Shown one piece after another: positions 1 through 11,220 of a DNA stretch of 64,000 nucleotides. The stretch is taken from positions 226,507,275 through 226,571,274 of the forward strand of contig NC_133649.1 of NCBI RefSeq assembly GCF_009905375.1, given 5' to 3'. The position numbers were made by a program, and so were the translations under genes. The notes under the pieces are model-generated. The model was not told where the DNA came from. It saw only the letters and a list, made by a program, of their open reading frames with translations, and made no database searches. The DNA is from Apium graveolens. Its lineage: Eukaryota > Streptophyta > Magnoliopsida > Apiales > Apiaceae. Position 1 is the stretch's first letter. Each line of letters begins with the position of its first letter.

Positions 1-746
1 TATCCCTCATGATGTAGAATAAATGTGATTAATTAATTAATCATATTTAATAAATTAGAGAATTTATATAAATAATGATAAAATAGTTTTATTATTATTT
101 ATTTCTACTACCGGCTTAATATTGAACCTACAGGGTCACACCATAAAAAGAGAATGATTTAATGGTGGAGAAATTAATTAATAATGACTAATAATTATTT
201 ATTTATGAAATAAATAATTAATTGGCAAATTTAATAATTGATTAAATGAGATTTAATTGATTATAAATTAATTAAGAAAAGTTCTTAATATTATTAATTA
301 AGGATTTAATTTTTTGGAAATTAAATCAAGAGAGAGAATTATTTCTAAAGTGTTTAGAAAAAAGATTAATAATTAAAAGGTGTTTTAATTATTAATGAGA
401 ATAATAAATGGGATAATAATAAAAATATTTATGAGAAAATTTCAGCTGAAAATTTTGCCTATAAATATACTATTATAAACCCTATTTTCATTCTAACCCC
501 AAAATTTTATAAAACCTAATTCTCTCCACCTCCTCCTCCTCCTTAACGTCGTTTTCTTGGTGGATACCGGTGGAATGCTTCACGTTTGAGGAGCAGCTGC
601 TAAGGATCTCCGATCGTTGCTTTTGGATCGCATATTAAAGGTTAGTAATCGATTCATATGTTTTTACCACAATTTATATGCTTTTATATGGATTTTGTAT
701 GTGTAAAAGTGCTTTTACATGCTTTCGCTGCGATTAAAATCCATCA
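1..746 (+). repeat. Right end of an LTR (element F), truncated by window edge
   Basis: This AT-rich stretch looks like a plant LTR read left to right. A TATA-like box (cctataaatatac, about 469-481) is followed by a CT-rich leader, a run of cctcctcctcct and an end of the form ...aaaatccatca at 746. The sequence immediately to the right is a gag fragment and not a primer-binding site, so this is either a 3' LTR whose element lies to the left or a solo LTR. The assignment to Ty1/copia is only an impression from the tail (ctttcgctgcgatt). No coding region is visible in it, and its left boundary is outside the window. Confidence 0.5.
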
Positions 747-1501
747 AGCATCACGTCTACCAACAAGAAGTGTTCCTGAAATGGTACCTGAATTAGCTGC
801 TGCCGGATTTGCAGTCAATGCAAACACTCTGGCTGTAGGATTCTGCTGACTGCCATTGCCACTACCACCACCAACTCCTCCTCCACCAGGGTTGCGTGAC
901 ACTGTACAATCCTTTGCCCTATGAGACATGCTACCACATAAGAACCAAGCCCCATTTTGTCTATAACAAGCTCTACCTGGATGATGTCCACCACATATAG
1001 CATAAGGAGTCACGAGAATCATATTGGGGTTTCCCCCATACACTGAGTAACGGCTTTGCCCCTACTGACGATTCTGCCACTGCCTAGGCTGCTTTTGTCG
1101 CTGAAACTGCTGATTCTGATTCTGACCAATATACTGATTCCGACCGTGAAATGACTGACCAACCCTATTCTGCATATGTCCGCGCCACTGTCCCTGCTGA
1201 CCACTCCGACCTCCATACCACTATCTACCCTGTGCAAAACCCTGATCATCCCTAGTCCTCTTACTACCACTGTTAGACCTGGAAGTCCTGAAATCTATGC
1301 GCTCCTTCTCAACATCCTTTGATGCATCAGCCGCCTCTGCCACATTATCAAATTTAAAAGAAATTATGGAGCCCCTCAGATAAGACTTCAACCCCCATTT
1401 AAATTTATCAGCCTGTTGCGCAGCACTCCCTGTAACAGTCCCAGCAAATCCAGCCAACCTTATAAATCTCGCCATATAATCAGTAATGCTTTCATCATGG
1501 T
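747..1501 (-). pseudogene. Ty3/gypsy chromovirus gag fragment (element G)
   Basis: Gag, the capsid/nucleocapsid protein of an LTR retrotransposon, is present here only in part. Read on the minus strand from 1501 it gives a capsid C-terminal stretch (MARFIRLAGFAG, then a KFKWGLKSYLRG segment), a basic linker and a Gln/Gly-rich region. Next comes a zinc-knuckle-like cluster (C-G-G-H-H-P-G-R-A-C and C-G-S-M-S-H-R-A-K-D-C). It stops just as the protease would begin (GTLLVGRRDA). At least one stop (near 1220) and a frame change interrupt it. The spacing resembles Tekay/Del-type gag. Its upstream end is cut by copia element A at 1502 and its downstream end by LTR F at 746, so it is a relic with no complete domain set. 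Confidence 0.75.
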
Positions 1502-2604
1502 TGTTATTCCCAGTGGACTAACAATGAGATTTACAAAAGGGGGGTTGAATGTAAATCTCAAAACTTTTTCAAGTTTTGAGTAGTTTCTAAGGCTAAGTGT
1601 TTTAGTGAACAAATGTGTGTGAATTGCTTGAAGCTAATACAGACAGATATATATTCAAACACAAATGTAAAGAACACAAAGAACTTAAAAACTTTTCTGG
1701 TGGATTTGTTGTTCCACCAGAGATGTGTTATTTCAGAAAATCTGTGATTCAAAGAATTAAATCACAGCTGCTTCCTAGTACAAACTAGATGATTTTCTCT
1801 CTGGATATTTCTAAACAGCTCAGGAAAATTCTTATATAATTACTACCTGCTACTTGGTTTATATATCACCAAGTTTACAAGTGAAGACAAAACTGTAAAA
1901 TACAATTAAAAAGATTCTTCACATGTTTCTTCTTCATTTCTCTATCAAATGCAATTTAGGCTTGGCTGTAGATCTTTGAATACTTCCTTGTTTGTATCAG
2001 AATGGAAATGCTGCATTTTCTTGATTCTACCTAGAGGCTTCCACATTCCAGTTTGTCTCTGTCAACCCATGTGCCTCTGTCAGCTTGTGAATTGTCACTA
2101 TCAACTGCTAATGAACTAAGCATCCATTGAAGCTTTCATCCGTTGATGCCTTATCCGTTGAGGCTTTATCCGTTGAAGCTTTATCCGTTGATGCATTATC
2201 AGTTGAAGTCTTTATCCGTTGAAGCACTTATCCGTTGATGGATATTATCCGTTGAAGCATTAGAGACATCCGTTGAAGCTTTGTTTCTTATCCGTTGAAG
2301 GTCTTCAATATCAGTTGATACTTCTTCACTTATACAAAATTACAAGGCATGGAATATTTACAATTAGCCCTCCTATTTGCATATCCACTAGTAGTCAACA
2401 TGATTGATAATTACCTACAACATCTAAGAATTACAACTTGAATCCAGAGAATGAAATGTGCTACAATACTAAACTTATTGCTAAGTAAAGCTACTCCTTC
2501 AACGGATAGCCAAGATGGTCTTATCCGTTGAGGCTACAAACACTAGATTTCTACTTAAGTATTTTGTTTAACTTATCATCAAACTAATACACATATTCCT
2601 AACA
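1502..2604 (-). repeat. 3' LTR of element A
   Basis: The repeat runs tgttattccc...attcctaaca (TG...CA) and matches 13688-14790 end to end at the same length. Near 2130-2320 it holds a cluster of at least nine exact ATCCGTTGA motifs plus variants (atcagttga, atccattga). Further along, an inverted pair TCAACGGATA...TATCCGTTGA lies at 2499-2531. ORFs read within it are too short to be meaningful. Confidence 0.95.
2130..2330. repeat. Clustered ATCCGTTGA motif array inside LTR of A
   Basis: Nine exact copies of ATCCGTTGA and several one-base variants are spaced 10-30 bp apart, mostly as ttatccgttgaagc or ttatccgttgatgc. The equivalent cluster in the other LTR is about 14310-14510, where some copies have changed (atccattga, atccgtcga). 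The same motif recurs, in either orientation, throughout the internal region of the element. Confidence 0.9.
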
Positions 2605-2618
2605 ATCCCCCCCTATTT
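2605..2618 (-). other. Polypurine tract of element A
   Basis: On the minus strand the sequence reads aaataggggggga(t) immediately before the 3' LTR. This is the expected position and composition for the plus-strand primer of an LTR retrotransposon. Confidence 0.85.
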
Positions 2619-2792
2619 ATGTCTACTAGAACTGTAGGCATAAATTTGGGTTTAGCTTGATGATAACAAAACACTTGACAAATATATAAACTGTAATAAA
2701 GCAAAAATTCAAAAGTGCTGCAAAAATGTGTATGCTGAGATGAAATTGAAGAATTACATTGTTTCCAAGGGTGCTCCTTTAGCCTGAGCAGA

Positions 2793-5700
2793 TTAGTTTC
2801 TTTTCCTTTGATTCCTTGTTTTATTTCCTAGCCTCCTGTCATTCTCCTCTATTTGAAGTTGAAGTTGTCTGTAGAATTCAGCTTCATCTTCTTCATTGAT
2901 GTCCAACTTAGATTGCATATCCTTGAGAGTTTCATTACTGGCAATCTTGAGCTGATCTTCAATTCTGAAAAATCTTCTGACTCCTTTGTTATCTCTGAAC
3001 TCCATCAATCAATGAGGTGATTTGTGAACTGTAATTCCTCTTTCTTGAATGAGTAATGTTCTAGGCAAGGCATTGGGCTCCCACCAAGTTTTCCTTATGT
3101 TGGCAATCTTGTTGAGAATCTCAGTCTTGGCAGTCCTGGTAAAGCCAGAATCCCTTTATATGGCTGAGTAGACTCTAACCAAGGTAGAGTAGCCTTCATT
3201 CAGAATCCTGTAGAGAGGCCAAGTTCTTTCCCCATCTCCTTTGTATTTGAACACTAGTCTTTCTGGTAGCGGTCTGTAGGCAGCTATTCCCCTTACTTCC
3301 TCCAGCTCATCTAGATAGAGTTCAATGTCTGAAAATTCTTTTATGTCACAGATGTGAACATAATCATCCTTAGAGGCTTGAGGCTTAGGCTTAGGCTTCT
3401 ATGTGAATTTGATTGAGGCTTTAGAGGGTGTTGATTTGATTCTTCTTTTCTACTTCTTTGATGGTGGAGAAGAGGTTAGGAAGGTGGGCAATTTGATGGT
3501 GTCCCAATCAATTGGTTCCTCCTTGGGAATGATTGTTTCACCATGAATGTTCATGAAGGGGTCAGGCACAATGGGTTCAGGAATAGAGGGTAGTGGTTTG
3601 GATTTTGATTGGGTTTCTTCAGTCTTATCTACCATCTTTCTCTTTGCATTGGCCTTCTTTCTGTTTCCTTTCTGCCATTCTTCTCTGTCCTTACTTCTCT
3701 CTTCCATATTAGTATCAACCATGTCCCCCATAGCTTCATCTTCACTTTTGTCTTCAATTTCTTTTTGTTCTTCAGCCTGACTTGACTTTAGCTGTTTTTC
3801 AAGGTTTGCTTGTGCTCTTTTGTCAGCCTTTAGCTGTTTGGCTTCTTCCTTCAACCTTCTGGTTTCTTCCCTCTTGGCTATTGAGAATTTGGGATGTCCT
3901 TGCATCACACATATGCTCTTTCCCTCTCTGAAGATAATAGTCATGTTCCTCCTTACAGCCACATCCATGGACTCTTTGTGCTTTGTGATACTTCTACCCA
4001 AAAGCTTGTCTTCATCAGGCTTTGGAAGAGGAAAATCCACTCCTTTCATCTGAGCAAGGCTTAGATGATTCTTTGTAGAGTCCTTATTGGATCTGTTGCT
4101 GGGCTTGAGAACCATAGATTTCAGATTCTTGGAAGAAGTCTCTCCAACCTTATTCCTCCCTCCTGGCTTGAGCTCCACAATAATTGATTCCACTTTTGTG
4201 CTGTGCTTCACAGATTGTGATTGAGAAGTTGTAGAACCAAATATTTGTTGCATCTTTTCATCAATCTTCTTCCTTTGCTCTTTGACTTGCAATTCAGCTG
4301 CTGCTATCTGGATTAGATCAATTCCATCAAGCTTTCCTTTGATTTGAATAATTGGAGAAGTGGTGATGGCAGGAACTAGTACTTGAGAAATTTGAACTAT
4401 TGTTGATGGCTCTCCTTCCCCTTCCCCTTTATTCTCCCCCTTTTTGTTATCATCAAGGGTAGGGGTCAAGCCTTGTGCTTTTGCCAGCTGCATGAGTAGA
4501 TTTGTTTGAGTTTGTTGATTCTGAAGAATAGTGACCATAGAGTCTTCAATGATCTGAACTCTGGTTTCCAATCTGGCCAGCCTCTTGTCAGCATCAGATT
4601 CTTTCCTCAGTCTCCCCAACAAATCTTGCATAGTACCATAAGGTATGACTGAATCCAACTTCTCAGTATTGTAGGATTTCAGATCAGCAATGTCCTGCTT
4701 GAGCTCATCCACACTTAGATTCTGTTTGAAATGCTGCAACTGCAAGAGATGCAGAGATTCTAGATGAGCTTGAAGTATTGCCTTGGTACCAGCATCTGTA
4801 GTCTCCTGAAGGGCCTTCTGAATTGTCATGACTTGTCTGACCAAAGTGACACCAAACTCTCCTGGTGTTGATGCTTTTGCCCATGCCCATTCAGGAAGAT
4901 CTGGAACAGAACTTGGGCCTGCTACTCCCCCTAAGTTCATGCTCTCATCCAAAGAATCAGAGTCATCATCATTAGAATTTACTCCAAATTCTTCAGATGG
5001 CTCACCAGCTTGAGAAGGCAGCCTGTTAACAGCAGCTTTGTCTCTGAGAAGAGATTCTGAAGTGTGTACAATGTTTAAAGTCTATTCTGCCTCCACATTG
5101 CCCTGAGCAGCCAATAATTGATATGCTGAAACAGGATGAGTAAAAGTGTCAGCATCCAAGGAAATGTTATCAATTACAGCTTTGTAATGTTGCTGAAATT
5201 GTCTTTCCTTTTCTGCATCATCCACTGTCATTGACTCACTAGCAATGGCTGGATCAACCCTTATAGCTTCTGTACCTGCCTTTCTCTCATTTTCTCTATG
5301 TTCTTGCATCAGGGGCTCCCCCTGGCTCACACACACCCTCACACCCTCACCCTCACCTTCTAAGGTGGCACTCCTCTCACTCACTTTTGCCATGCTGGAA
5401 GAAATAGCATGCATATGGTGACTCTCAACCTCTCCTTTTGCCTGGGAGCAACCCAGCCTCTCACTCAAAAGATCACTCCCTTCCCTCAAACCTAAAAGTG
5501 ATTGTACAGTAACCTTGTCCTCTACAGTTGGAATTGTTTCTGTTATGTGTGTAGAGACCATCAACGGATAGGGAGTATCCGTCGAAGTGGAAACTGATGG
5601 TATCAACGGATAACTGCTGTTAAGCTTATCCGTTGAAGAACAACCACTTGTCAAGGGATGAGAGATATCCGTTGAAGAAGGAAAAGATGTAGATATTGAA

Positions 5701-7328
5701 AGTGACACAATTGTTGAATCTGTGTGAATTGATTTTAAGTGAGGTAATACAGATTCTTCAACTACATCTGAAAGAATTGGCTGATGATCCAACAAATCAT
5801 CTAAAAGATGATGATCATCAGGTTTTGAGTGGGGCTCCTCCCTGAGTTTTAATGAGGGAGAATCAGGAATTAATGTGAATATCATATCCACATCCAGAGA
5901 GGGTGATGGAGAGTTTGATGATTGGTGTGTTTCTATTATGAGAGAATGGGGTTGTGACTCCACATTTGCTGGAATCACATCAAGCTGAATTTGAGAAGGC
6001 TCAGATACAGGTGGATATATCTGTGCTGTGTGTGCCCCTTGTATGGAAACTAGGGTCTTGGCCTTCTTTTTCCTTGAAAAGGCTTTAATTGGTGAATGTG
6101 TGGCTTCAATGTCCCTCCCCCTTTTGTTCTGTGTCCCTGGTTGGGGACTATTTTCAATAGTTACATCCTTTTGGGAGGATGCAACTAGGGATGTGTTAGA
6201 CTCCTTTTGAACCACCACAGTCTTTTGAGAGACTGTGGCTTGGCTGGCTTGGGTACCACTCACCTCTCCCACCTTATCCTGGGGGGTTTCTTGATGTTCA
6301 CCCCTCCCCTCACCACTCACACCCTGTTCACTCCCTTCAGGGTTTATGGTAGTTGTTACAACTGTTGTCTTTTGAGAAACAACAGAGGTAGTTTTCTTTG
6401 ACTTGAGTTTTGAAACTTTAGTTTTGGTGGCTTTGGTAGGAACATGTTTGGACAAAGACACAGATTCCATGGCCACACTAGAAGGCAAAGAAACAATGGG
6501 GTTGGAAATAGTAGGAGTTATAGAAGTGTTTACCTCACTTACCTGTCGTGTATTCATGATTGGAAAATATACCAATGGCACCTGGCTGTTGAGGTTCATT
6601 CTCAAAAGGTCTACAAGGACCCTTTTCTCTTGTGCCCAGCATTTAAGTTTATTATTCTCATTTGATATAACCAATCCTTCAGCAACACGGTTAGCCAATA
6701 ACATAAAAAATCTAGCATAGTAGATGTTATGTGGTCTATTAGCTTTGTTACCTAATTTGGAACCTAATTCTAGCATGACACAGTTGCTAAAATTAAAGTA
6801 CCTATCAGAAACTAGCATATAAAGCATATTAACAAGAGATGAAGTTATGGCATCAAAATTGCTAATCTTCCCATAGAAAACCTTAATAAAGGCATCTCCA
6901 AGAAAACTCCATTCTTTCCTAAGGCCTTTCCTTCTAATGCTACCTAAACTAGCAGAATCAAAAGCATAGCCTATGGAATCTAACATAGCAGATACATCTT
7001 TATCAGTGTGTGGTGTTATGGCATTATTCTCAGGAAACTTAAAGCAACACTGTATATCATCACAGTTAATGCAATAATCCTTACCTTTGAGAGAGAAGGC
7101 AATAGTCATATCTGTGGAGTTGAACTCTGCAGTTGTCCAAATCTCCTCAATCACCTCACAGTAGATGGTTGGGGCTTCCAGCATTGCATAGCTCAGTTTG
7201 TAGTTTTTGATGAAGTCCATCATCTTGTGATAATCAGAATGGGCTTCATTCTTTTCAACCAAGGCTACAAAATTATTCTTTTCATAAACAAATCATGTTT
7301 GAGACATAATTTTGACTACTGGTGCCAT
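2793..7328 (-). pseudogene. ORF3 of element A: large non-envelope extra ORF
   Basis: One minus-strand frame runs from ATG at 7328 to a terminal stop at 2793, about 1511 codons. Stops break it at codon 12 (TGA), at 5082 and 3450 (TAG), and at three points between about 3400 and 3009. The ATG choice rests on agreement with element B: both begin Met-Ala-Pro and share an N-N-F...E-A...S motif downstream. An N-terminal globular domain (about residues 40-220) contains P-T-I-Y...W-T-T-A, R-K-E-W-S-F...N-F-D-A-I and Y-Y-A-R-F. Next comes a long Ser/Thr/Pro- and Lys-rich region, a coiled-coil-like stretch (around 4500-4700) and a C-terminal helical domain (F-R-I-E-D-Q-L-K). I see no signal peptide or membrane segment. 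Its function is unknown; I recall similar ORFs from Asteraceae copia elements but cannot verify that here. Confidence 0.8.
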
Positions 7329-7427
7329 TGTTGTGAGTAGAGGTTGCAGAGAAAAACTTTAGAATTTTGGGAGAGAAGGAGAATGAAAATTGCAAGAAAG
7401 CGTAAAGTGAAAATAAGAGTTCAATGG

Positions 7428-7438
7428 GCTTTTATACT
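7428..7438 (-). promoter_or_regulatory. TATA-like box upstream of ORF3 in element A
   Basis: The minus strand reads aagTATAAAAgccc, about 100 nt before the ORF3 ATG at 7328. A pyrimidine-rich, ATG-free leader ending in cacaacaATGG lies between. The arrangement matches a plant core promoter with a short 5' UTR and suggests ORF3 has its own transcript. Element B has a counterpart at 52711. Confidence 0.55.
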
Positions 7439-7621
7439 TTCTTGAATTAAAACGTAAATAAAATGATACTTTTAAGTAAATTACAGCCGTTCAAGAATAA
7501 ATAAAACTGTAGAAATTCTAAACTGCCTTTAAAACAAATAAATACAACAGTGTATATCTGTATCAACAGTAAGTAAAGAAATCAACGGCTGTGATTTACT
7601 GAAAGTAACTGATGTGACACT

Positions 7622-7775
7622 TCAATGGATAAGGTAAATAGTTATCCGTTGATGACCAACACTATTTTATCCGTTGAGGGATAAAATTACCAGAAATGTA
7701 TTTGTCTTTCAACGGATAATGAACATCCATTGATAGAACAATTTTGGCTTTCAACGGATAGGGAATATCCGTTGA
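7622..7775. repeat. Inverted ATCCGTTGA pairs between pol and ORF3 of A
   Basis: The pol-ORF3 spacer carries TCAATGGATAA (7622-7632) facing TTATCCGTTGA (7642-7652), and TCAACGGATA (7751-7760) facing TATCCGTTGA (7766-7775). Other copies, some diverged (tcaacggataatgaacatccattga), lie between them. Each pair could fold into a 10-11 bp stem with a 5-9 nt loop. Confidence 0.8.
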
Positions 7776-7860
7776 TAGGATAGGTCTTTCTTAAAGCCAA
7801 CTTTGTTCTTGCAGCAAATTCATTTCAGGCTTCAATGCAGATTATATAGAGGACATAAAT

Positions 7861-10800
7861 TTATGAATAATTAAGCATACCTTGCTCACTTACTAATCTT
7901 GTGAATGTTGATTCATCAAGTGGCTTCGTAAATATGTCTGCAATCTGCTTTTCACTTGGAACAAAATGAAGTTCCACTGTACCTTTCATCACATGTTCCC
8001 TAATGAAGTGGTACTTGATATCAATGTGCTTGGTTCTTGAGTGCTGCACTGGATTTTCAGTAATGGCAATGGCACTTGTGTTATCACAGAATATTGGAAT
8101 TTTGTCCACAGTCAAACCATAGTCAAATAGTTGATTCCTTATCCATAGTATCTGTGCACAACAACTACCAGCAGCAATGTACTCAGCTTCAGCTGTTGAT
8201 GTAGAAACAGAATTTTGCTTCTTGTTGAACCATGACACAAGCTTGTTCCCTAGAAATTGACAGGTGCCAGTTGTGCTTTTCCTATCTATTTTACAGCCTG
8301 CATAATCTGCATCTGAGTAGCCAATTAGATCAAAACCAGACTCTCTAGGGTACCAAATTCACAGATTTGGAGTCCCTTTGAGATATCAGAAGATTCTTTT
8401 AATAGCCACTAAGTGAGATTCTTTAGGGTCAGCTTGAAATCTAGCACAGAGACATGTAGAAAACATTATATCAGGTCTACTAGCAGTTAAATATAAAAGT
8501 GAGCCAACCATGCCTCTATAACTTGAAATATCCACAGACTTTTCAGCCTTGTTTAATTCAAGCTTGGTGGCAGTGGCCATGGGAGTTTTTGCAGATGAAC
8601 AATCCATTAAGTTAAACTTCTTTAAAAGATCATAAATGTATTTGGTTTGACTAATGAAAATTCCATCACTAACTTGCTTAACTTGTAAACCAAGAAAATA
8701 AGTTAGCTCTCCCATCATGCTCATTTCATATTTACTTTGCATTAACTTAGCAAACTTTTTACAAAGCTTATCATCTGTAGATCCAAATATAATATCATCT
8801 ACATAAATTTGAACAAGTATTTTAGAGCCATTAACATTTCTAAAGAAGAGAGTTTTATCAACAGTACCTCTTGTGAAGTGATTATCTAGAAGGAATTTTG
8901 ACAAAGTCTCATACCAGGCTCTAGGTGCTTGCTTTAGTCCATAGAGTGCTTTCAACAGATAATACACATAGTCTGGAAAGTTTGGATCTTCAAATCCTGG
9001 AGGTTGGCTTACATAAACTTCTTCCTCCAATTCCCCATTTAGAAATGCACTCTTGACATCCATTTGATAGACTTTGAAATTGGCATGAGCTGCATAGGCT
9101 AGAAAGATTCTGATGGTCTCAAGTCTGGCAACTTGAGCAAATGTTTCATCAAAATCTATTCCTTCTTGTTGAAAATAGCCTTTAGCAACCAATCTGGCTT
9201 TATTCCTTATGACAATGCCATTTTCATCCATCTTGTTTCTGAATACCCATTTTGTGTTAATAGAACTCTTGTTCTTTGGCTTGGGTACCAGCTTCCATAC
9301 TTTGTTCCTTTCAAATTGGTTTAGCTACTCTTGCATTGCTAAAATCCAATCTGGATCCAATAGAGCTTTTTTCACTCTCTTAGGTTCCTCCTGTGATAGA
9401 AAGCTACTATACAGACATTCATCTTGAGTAGCCCTTCTAGTTTGCACTTTAGATGTAGCATCACCAATGATCAGTTCAAAAGGGTGATTCTTGGTCCATT
9501 TCCTTTGAGGTGGTAGATTAGCTCTAGATGAGGTTGCCTCAGTATTGTCATGATGTGAGATAGAATGTTGATTAGTTGAAACTCCCCCTGAGTTGCTGAT
9601 CCTTTGAAAGGAATTGGGAGCTCTATCAACTGATGAAGTGAATTGATTATCCGTTGACAGAATGTGATCAACGAATGCTTCATTATGAACTTCAACGGAT
9701 GATGCACTTTGTCTTTCAACGGATGCTGTATTGCTTCTTTCAACGGAAGCTGAATTATGACTTTCAACGGATGCAGCATTCTGTGCATTATCCAAAGGCA
9801 GATTTTGAATTCTTCTTGAGATGCCTTCTTCATCATTCTCATCTTCACTATCATCACTATATAATTCAATGCTGTCAAATTTGAGTCCTTCATGATGTCC
9901 CTCATCTGTTAGTCCATCAATCTTTTTATCATCAAACACAACATGCACAGATTCCATGACAATGTTGGTTCTTAGATTGTAGACCCTATATGATTTTCCA
10001 GCAGAATAACCAACAAATATTCCTTCATCAGCCTTTGCATCAAACTTTCCTTTGTGATCAGATTGATTCCTTAAGGTGTATCATTTGCAACCAAAGATAT
10101 GCAGAAAGTTTGAAGTTGGTTTTCTTCTCTTGAATAATTGATAGGGAGTCATGTCTTTTGCCTGATTGATTAGAGAAATATTCGGAGTGTAACATGCACA
10201 GTTAACAGCCTCAGCCCAAAAGTAAGTTGGGAGTTTTGACTCTTCAAGCATTGTCCTTGCAGCTTCAATTACTGATCTGTTCTTCCTTTTCACCACACCA
10301 TTTTGTTGTGGGGGTCCTTGGAGCTGAGAACTCATGCATGATCCCATTTTCTTCACAGAACAACTTCATGGTTGAATTCTTGAACTCAGTTCCATTGTCA
10401 CTCCTAATATTCCTTACTTTGAAATCAGGATGATTGTTGACTTGCTTGATATGATTGATAATGATTTCACTAGCTTCATCCTTTGATCCAAGAAAATAGA
10501 CCCATGAAAACTTAGAGAAATCATCAACAATCACTAGGCAATATCTTTTCCTTGAAATTGACAATACATTGACTGGTCCAAAAAGATCCATGTGTAGCAG
10601 TTGTAATGGTTCATCAATTGCAGATTCAAGCTTCTTACTGAATGATACTTTCTTTTGCTTTCCTTTCCTGACAAGCATCACACAGTCCATCCCTTGTGAA
10701 TTCCACTAGAGGCATTCCTCTAACTAAGTCCTTTTTGACTAGATCATTCATTGTCTTGAAATTCAAATGGGACAGCTTCTTGTGCCATAGCCAACTTTCA

Positions 10801-11207
10801 ACTGCACTTGCTTTGCTGAAAAGACAAGTAATGGATTCTGTATCTGTAGAGTTGAAGTCAGCTAAGTACACATTCCCTTTTCTAACTCCAGTTAGAACCA
10901 CTTTATTGTCCTTTTTACTTGTGACAATACATGCTTCAGAATTGAAGGAAACAGTATTCCCTCTGTCACATAGTTGACTGATGCTCAATAAGTTGTGTTT
11001 GAGACCATCAACCAATGCAACTTCATCAATGATGATATTTTCTTTTGAAATCAAGCCATATCCCATAGTGAATCCTTTGCTGTCATCTCCAAAGGTTATG
11101 CTAGGGCCAGCTCTCTCCTTAAACTCTGTGAGCAGGGTGAAATCTCCTGTCATGTGTCTTGAACAGCCACTGTCCAAGTACCATAGATTCCTTCTTTTTC
11201 CCTGCAC
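7861..11207 (-). pseudogene. Pol of copia element A: protease, integrase, RT, RNase H
   Basis: In order on the minus strand come a protease start (W-Y-L-D-S-G-C near 11170), pre-integrase H-K-K-L-S-H, the integrase core, RVT_2 reverse transcriptase (Y-V-D-D near 8800) and copia RNase H (T-A-E-A-E-Y-I-A near 8180) ending F-T-K-P-L. Integrase shows D-L-F-G-P and S-D-N-G-T-E, but the third acidic residue is lost: the motif reads N-G-V-V-K-R-K-N where element B has N-G-V-V-E-R-K-N. Frameshifts lie near 10670 and 10320. In-frame stops lie at 10081 and 9325, with two more between 8390 and 8340. The integrase-RT linker (9645-9780) encodes repeated A-S-V-E units from the ATCCGTTGA motif. The copy cannot be autonomous. 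Confidence 0.92.
9640..9785 (-). repeat. ATCCGTTGA motif repeats within the pol linker of A
   Basis: Six or so copies of the motif, all in the coding orientation (seen as tcaacggat on the plus strand), are spaced about 20-30 bp apart. They encode repeated Ser-Val-Glu/Asp in the poorly conserved linker between integrase and reverse transcriptase. This is the position where element B carries its own, different motif. Confidence 0.85.
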
Positions 11208-11220
11208 ACAACAAAATCAA

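Noticed and set aside
2130..2330. Regularly spaced short repeats resembling a CRISPR array
   Set aside because: Units are only 9-11 bp, spacing is irregular, and the cluster is part of a plant LTR duplicated at 14310-14510.
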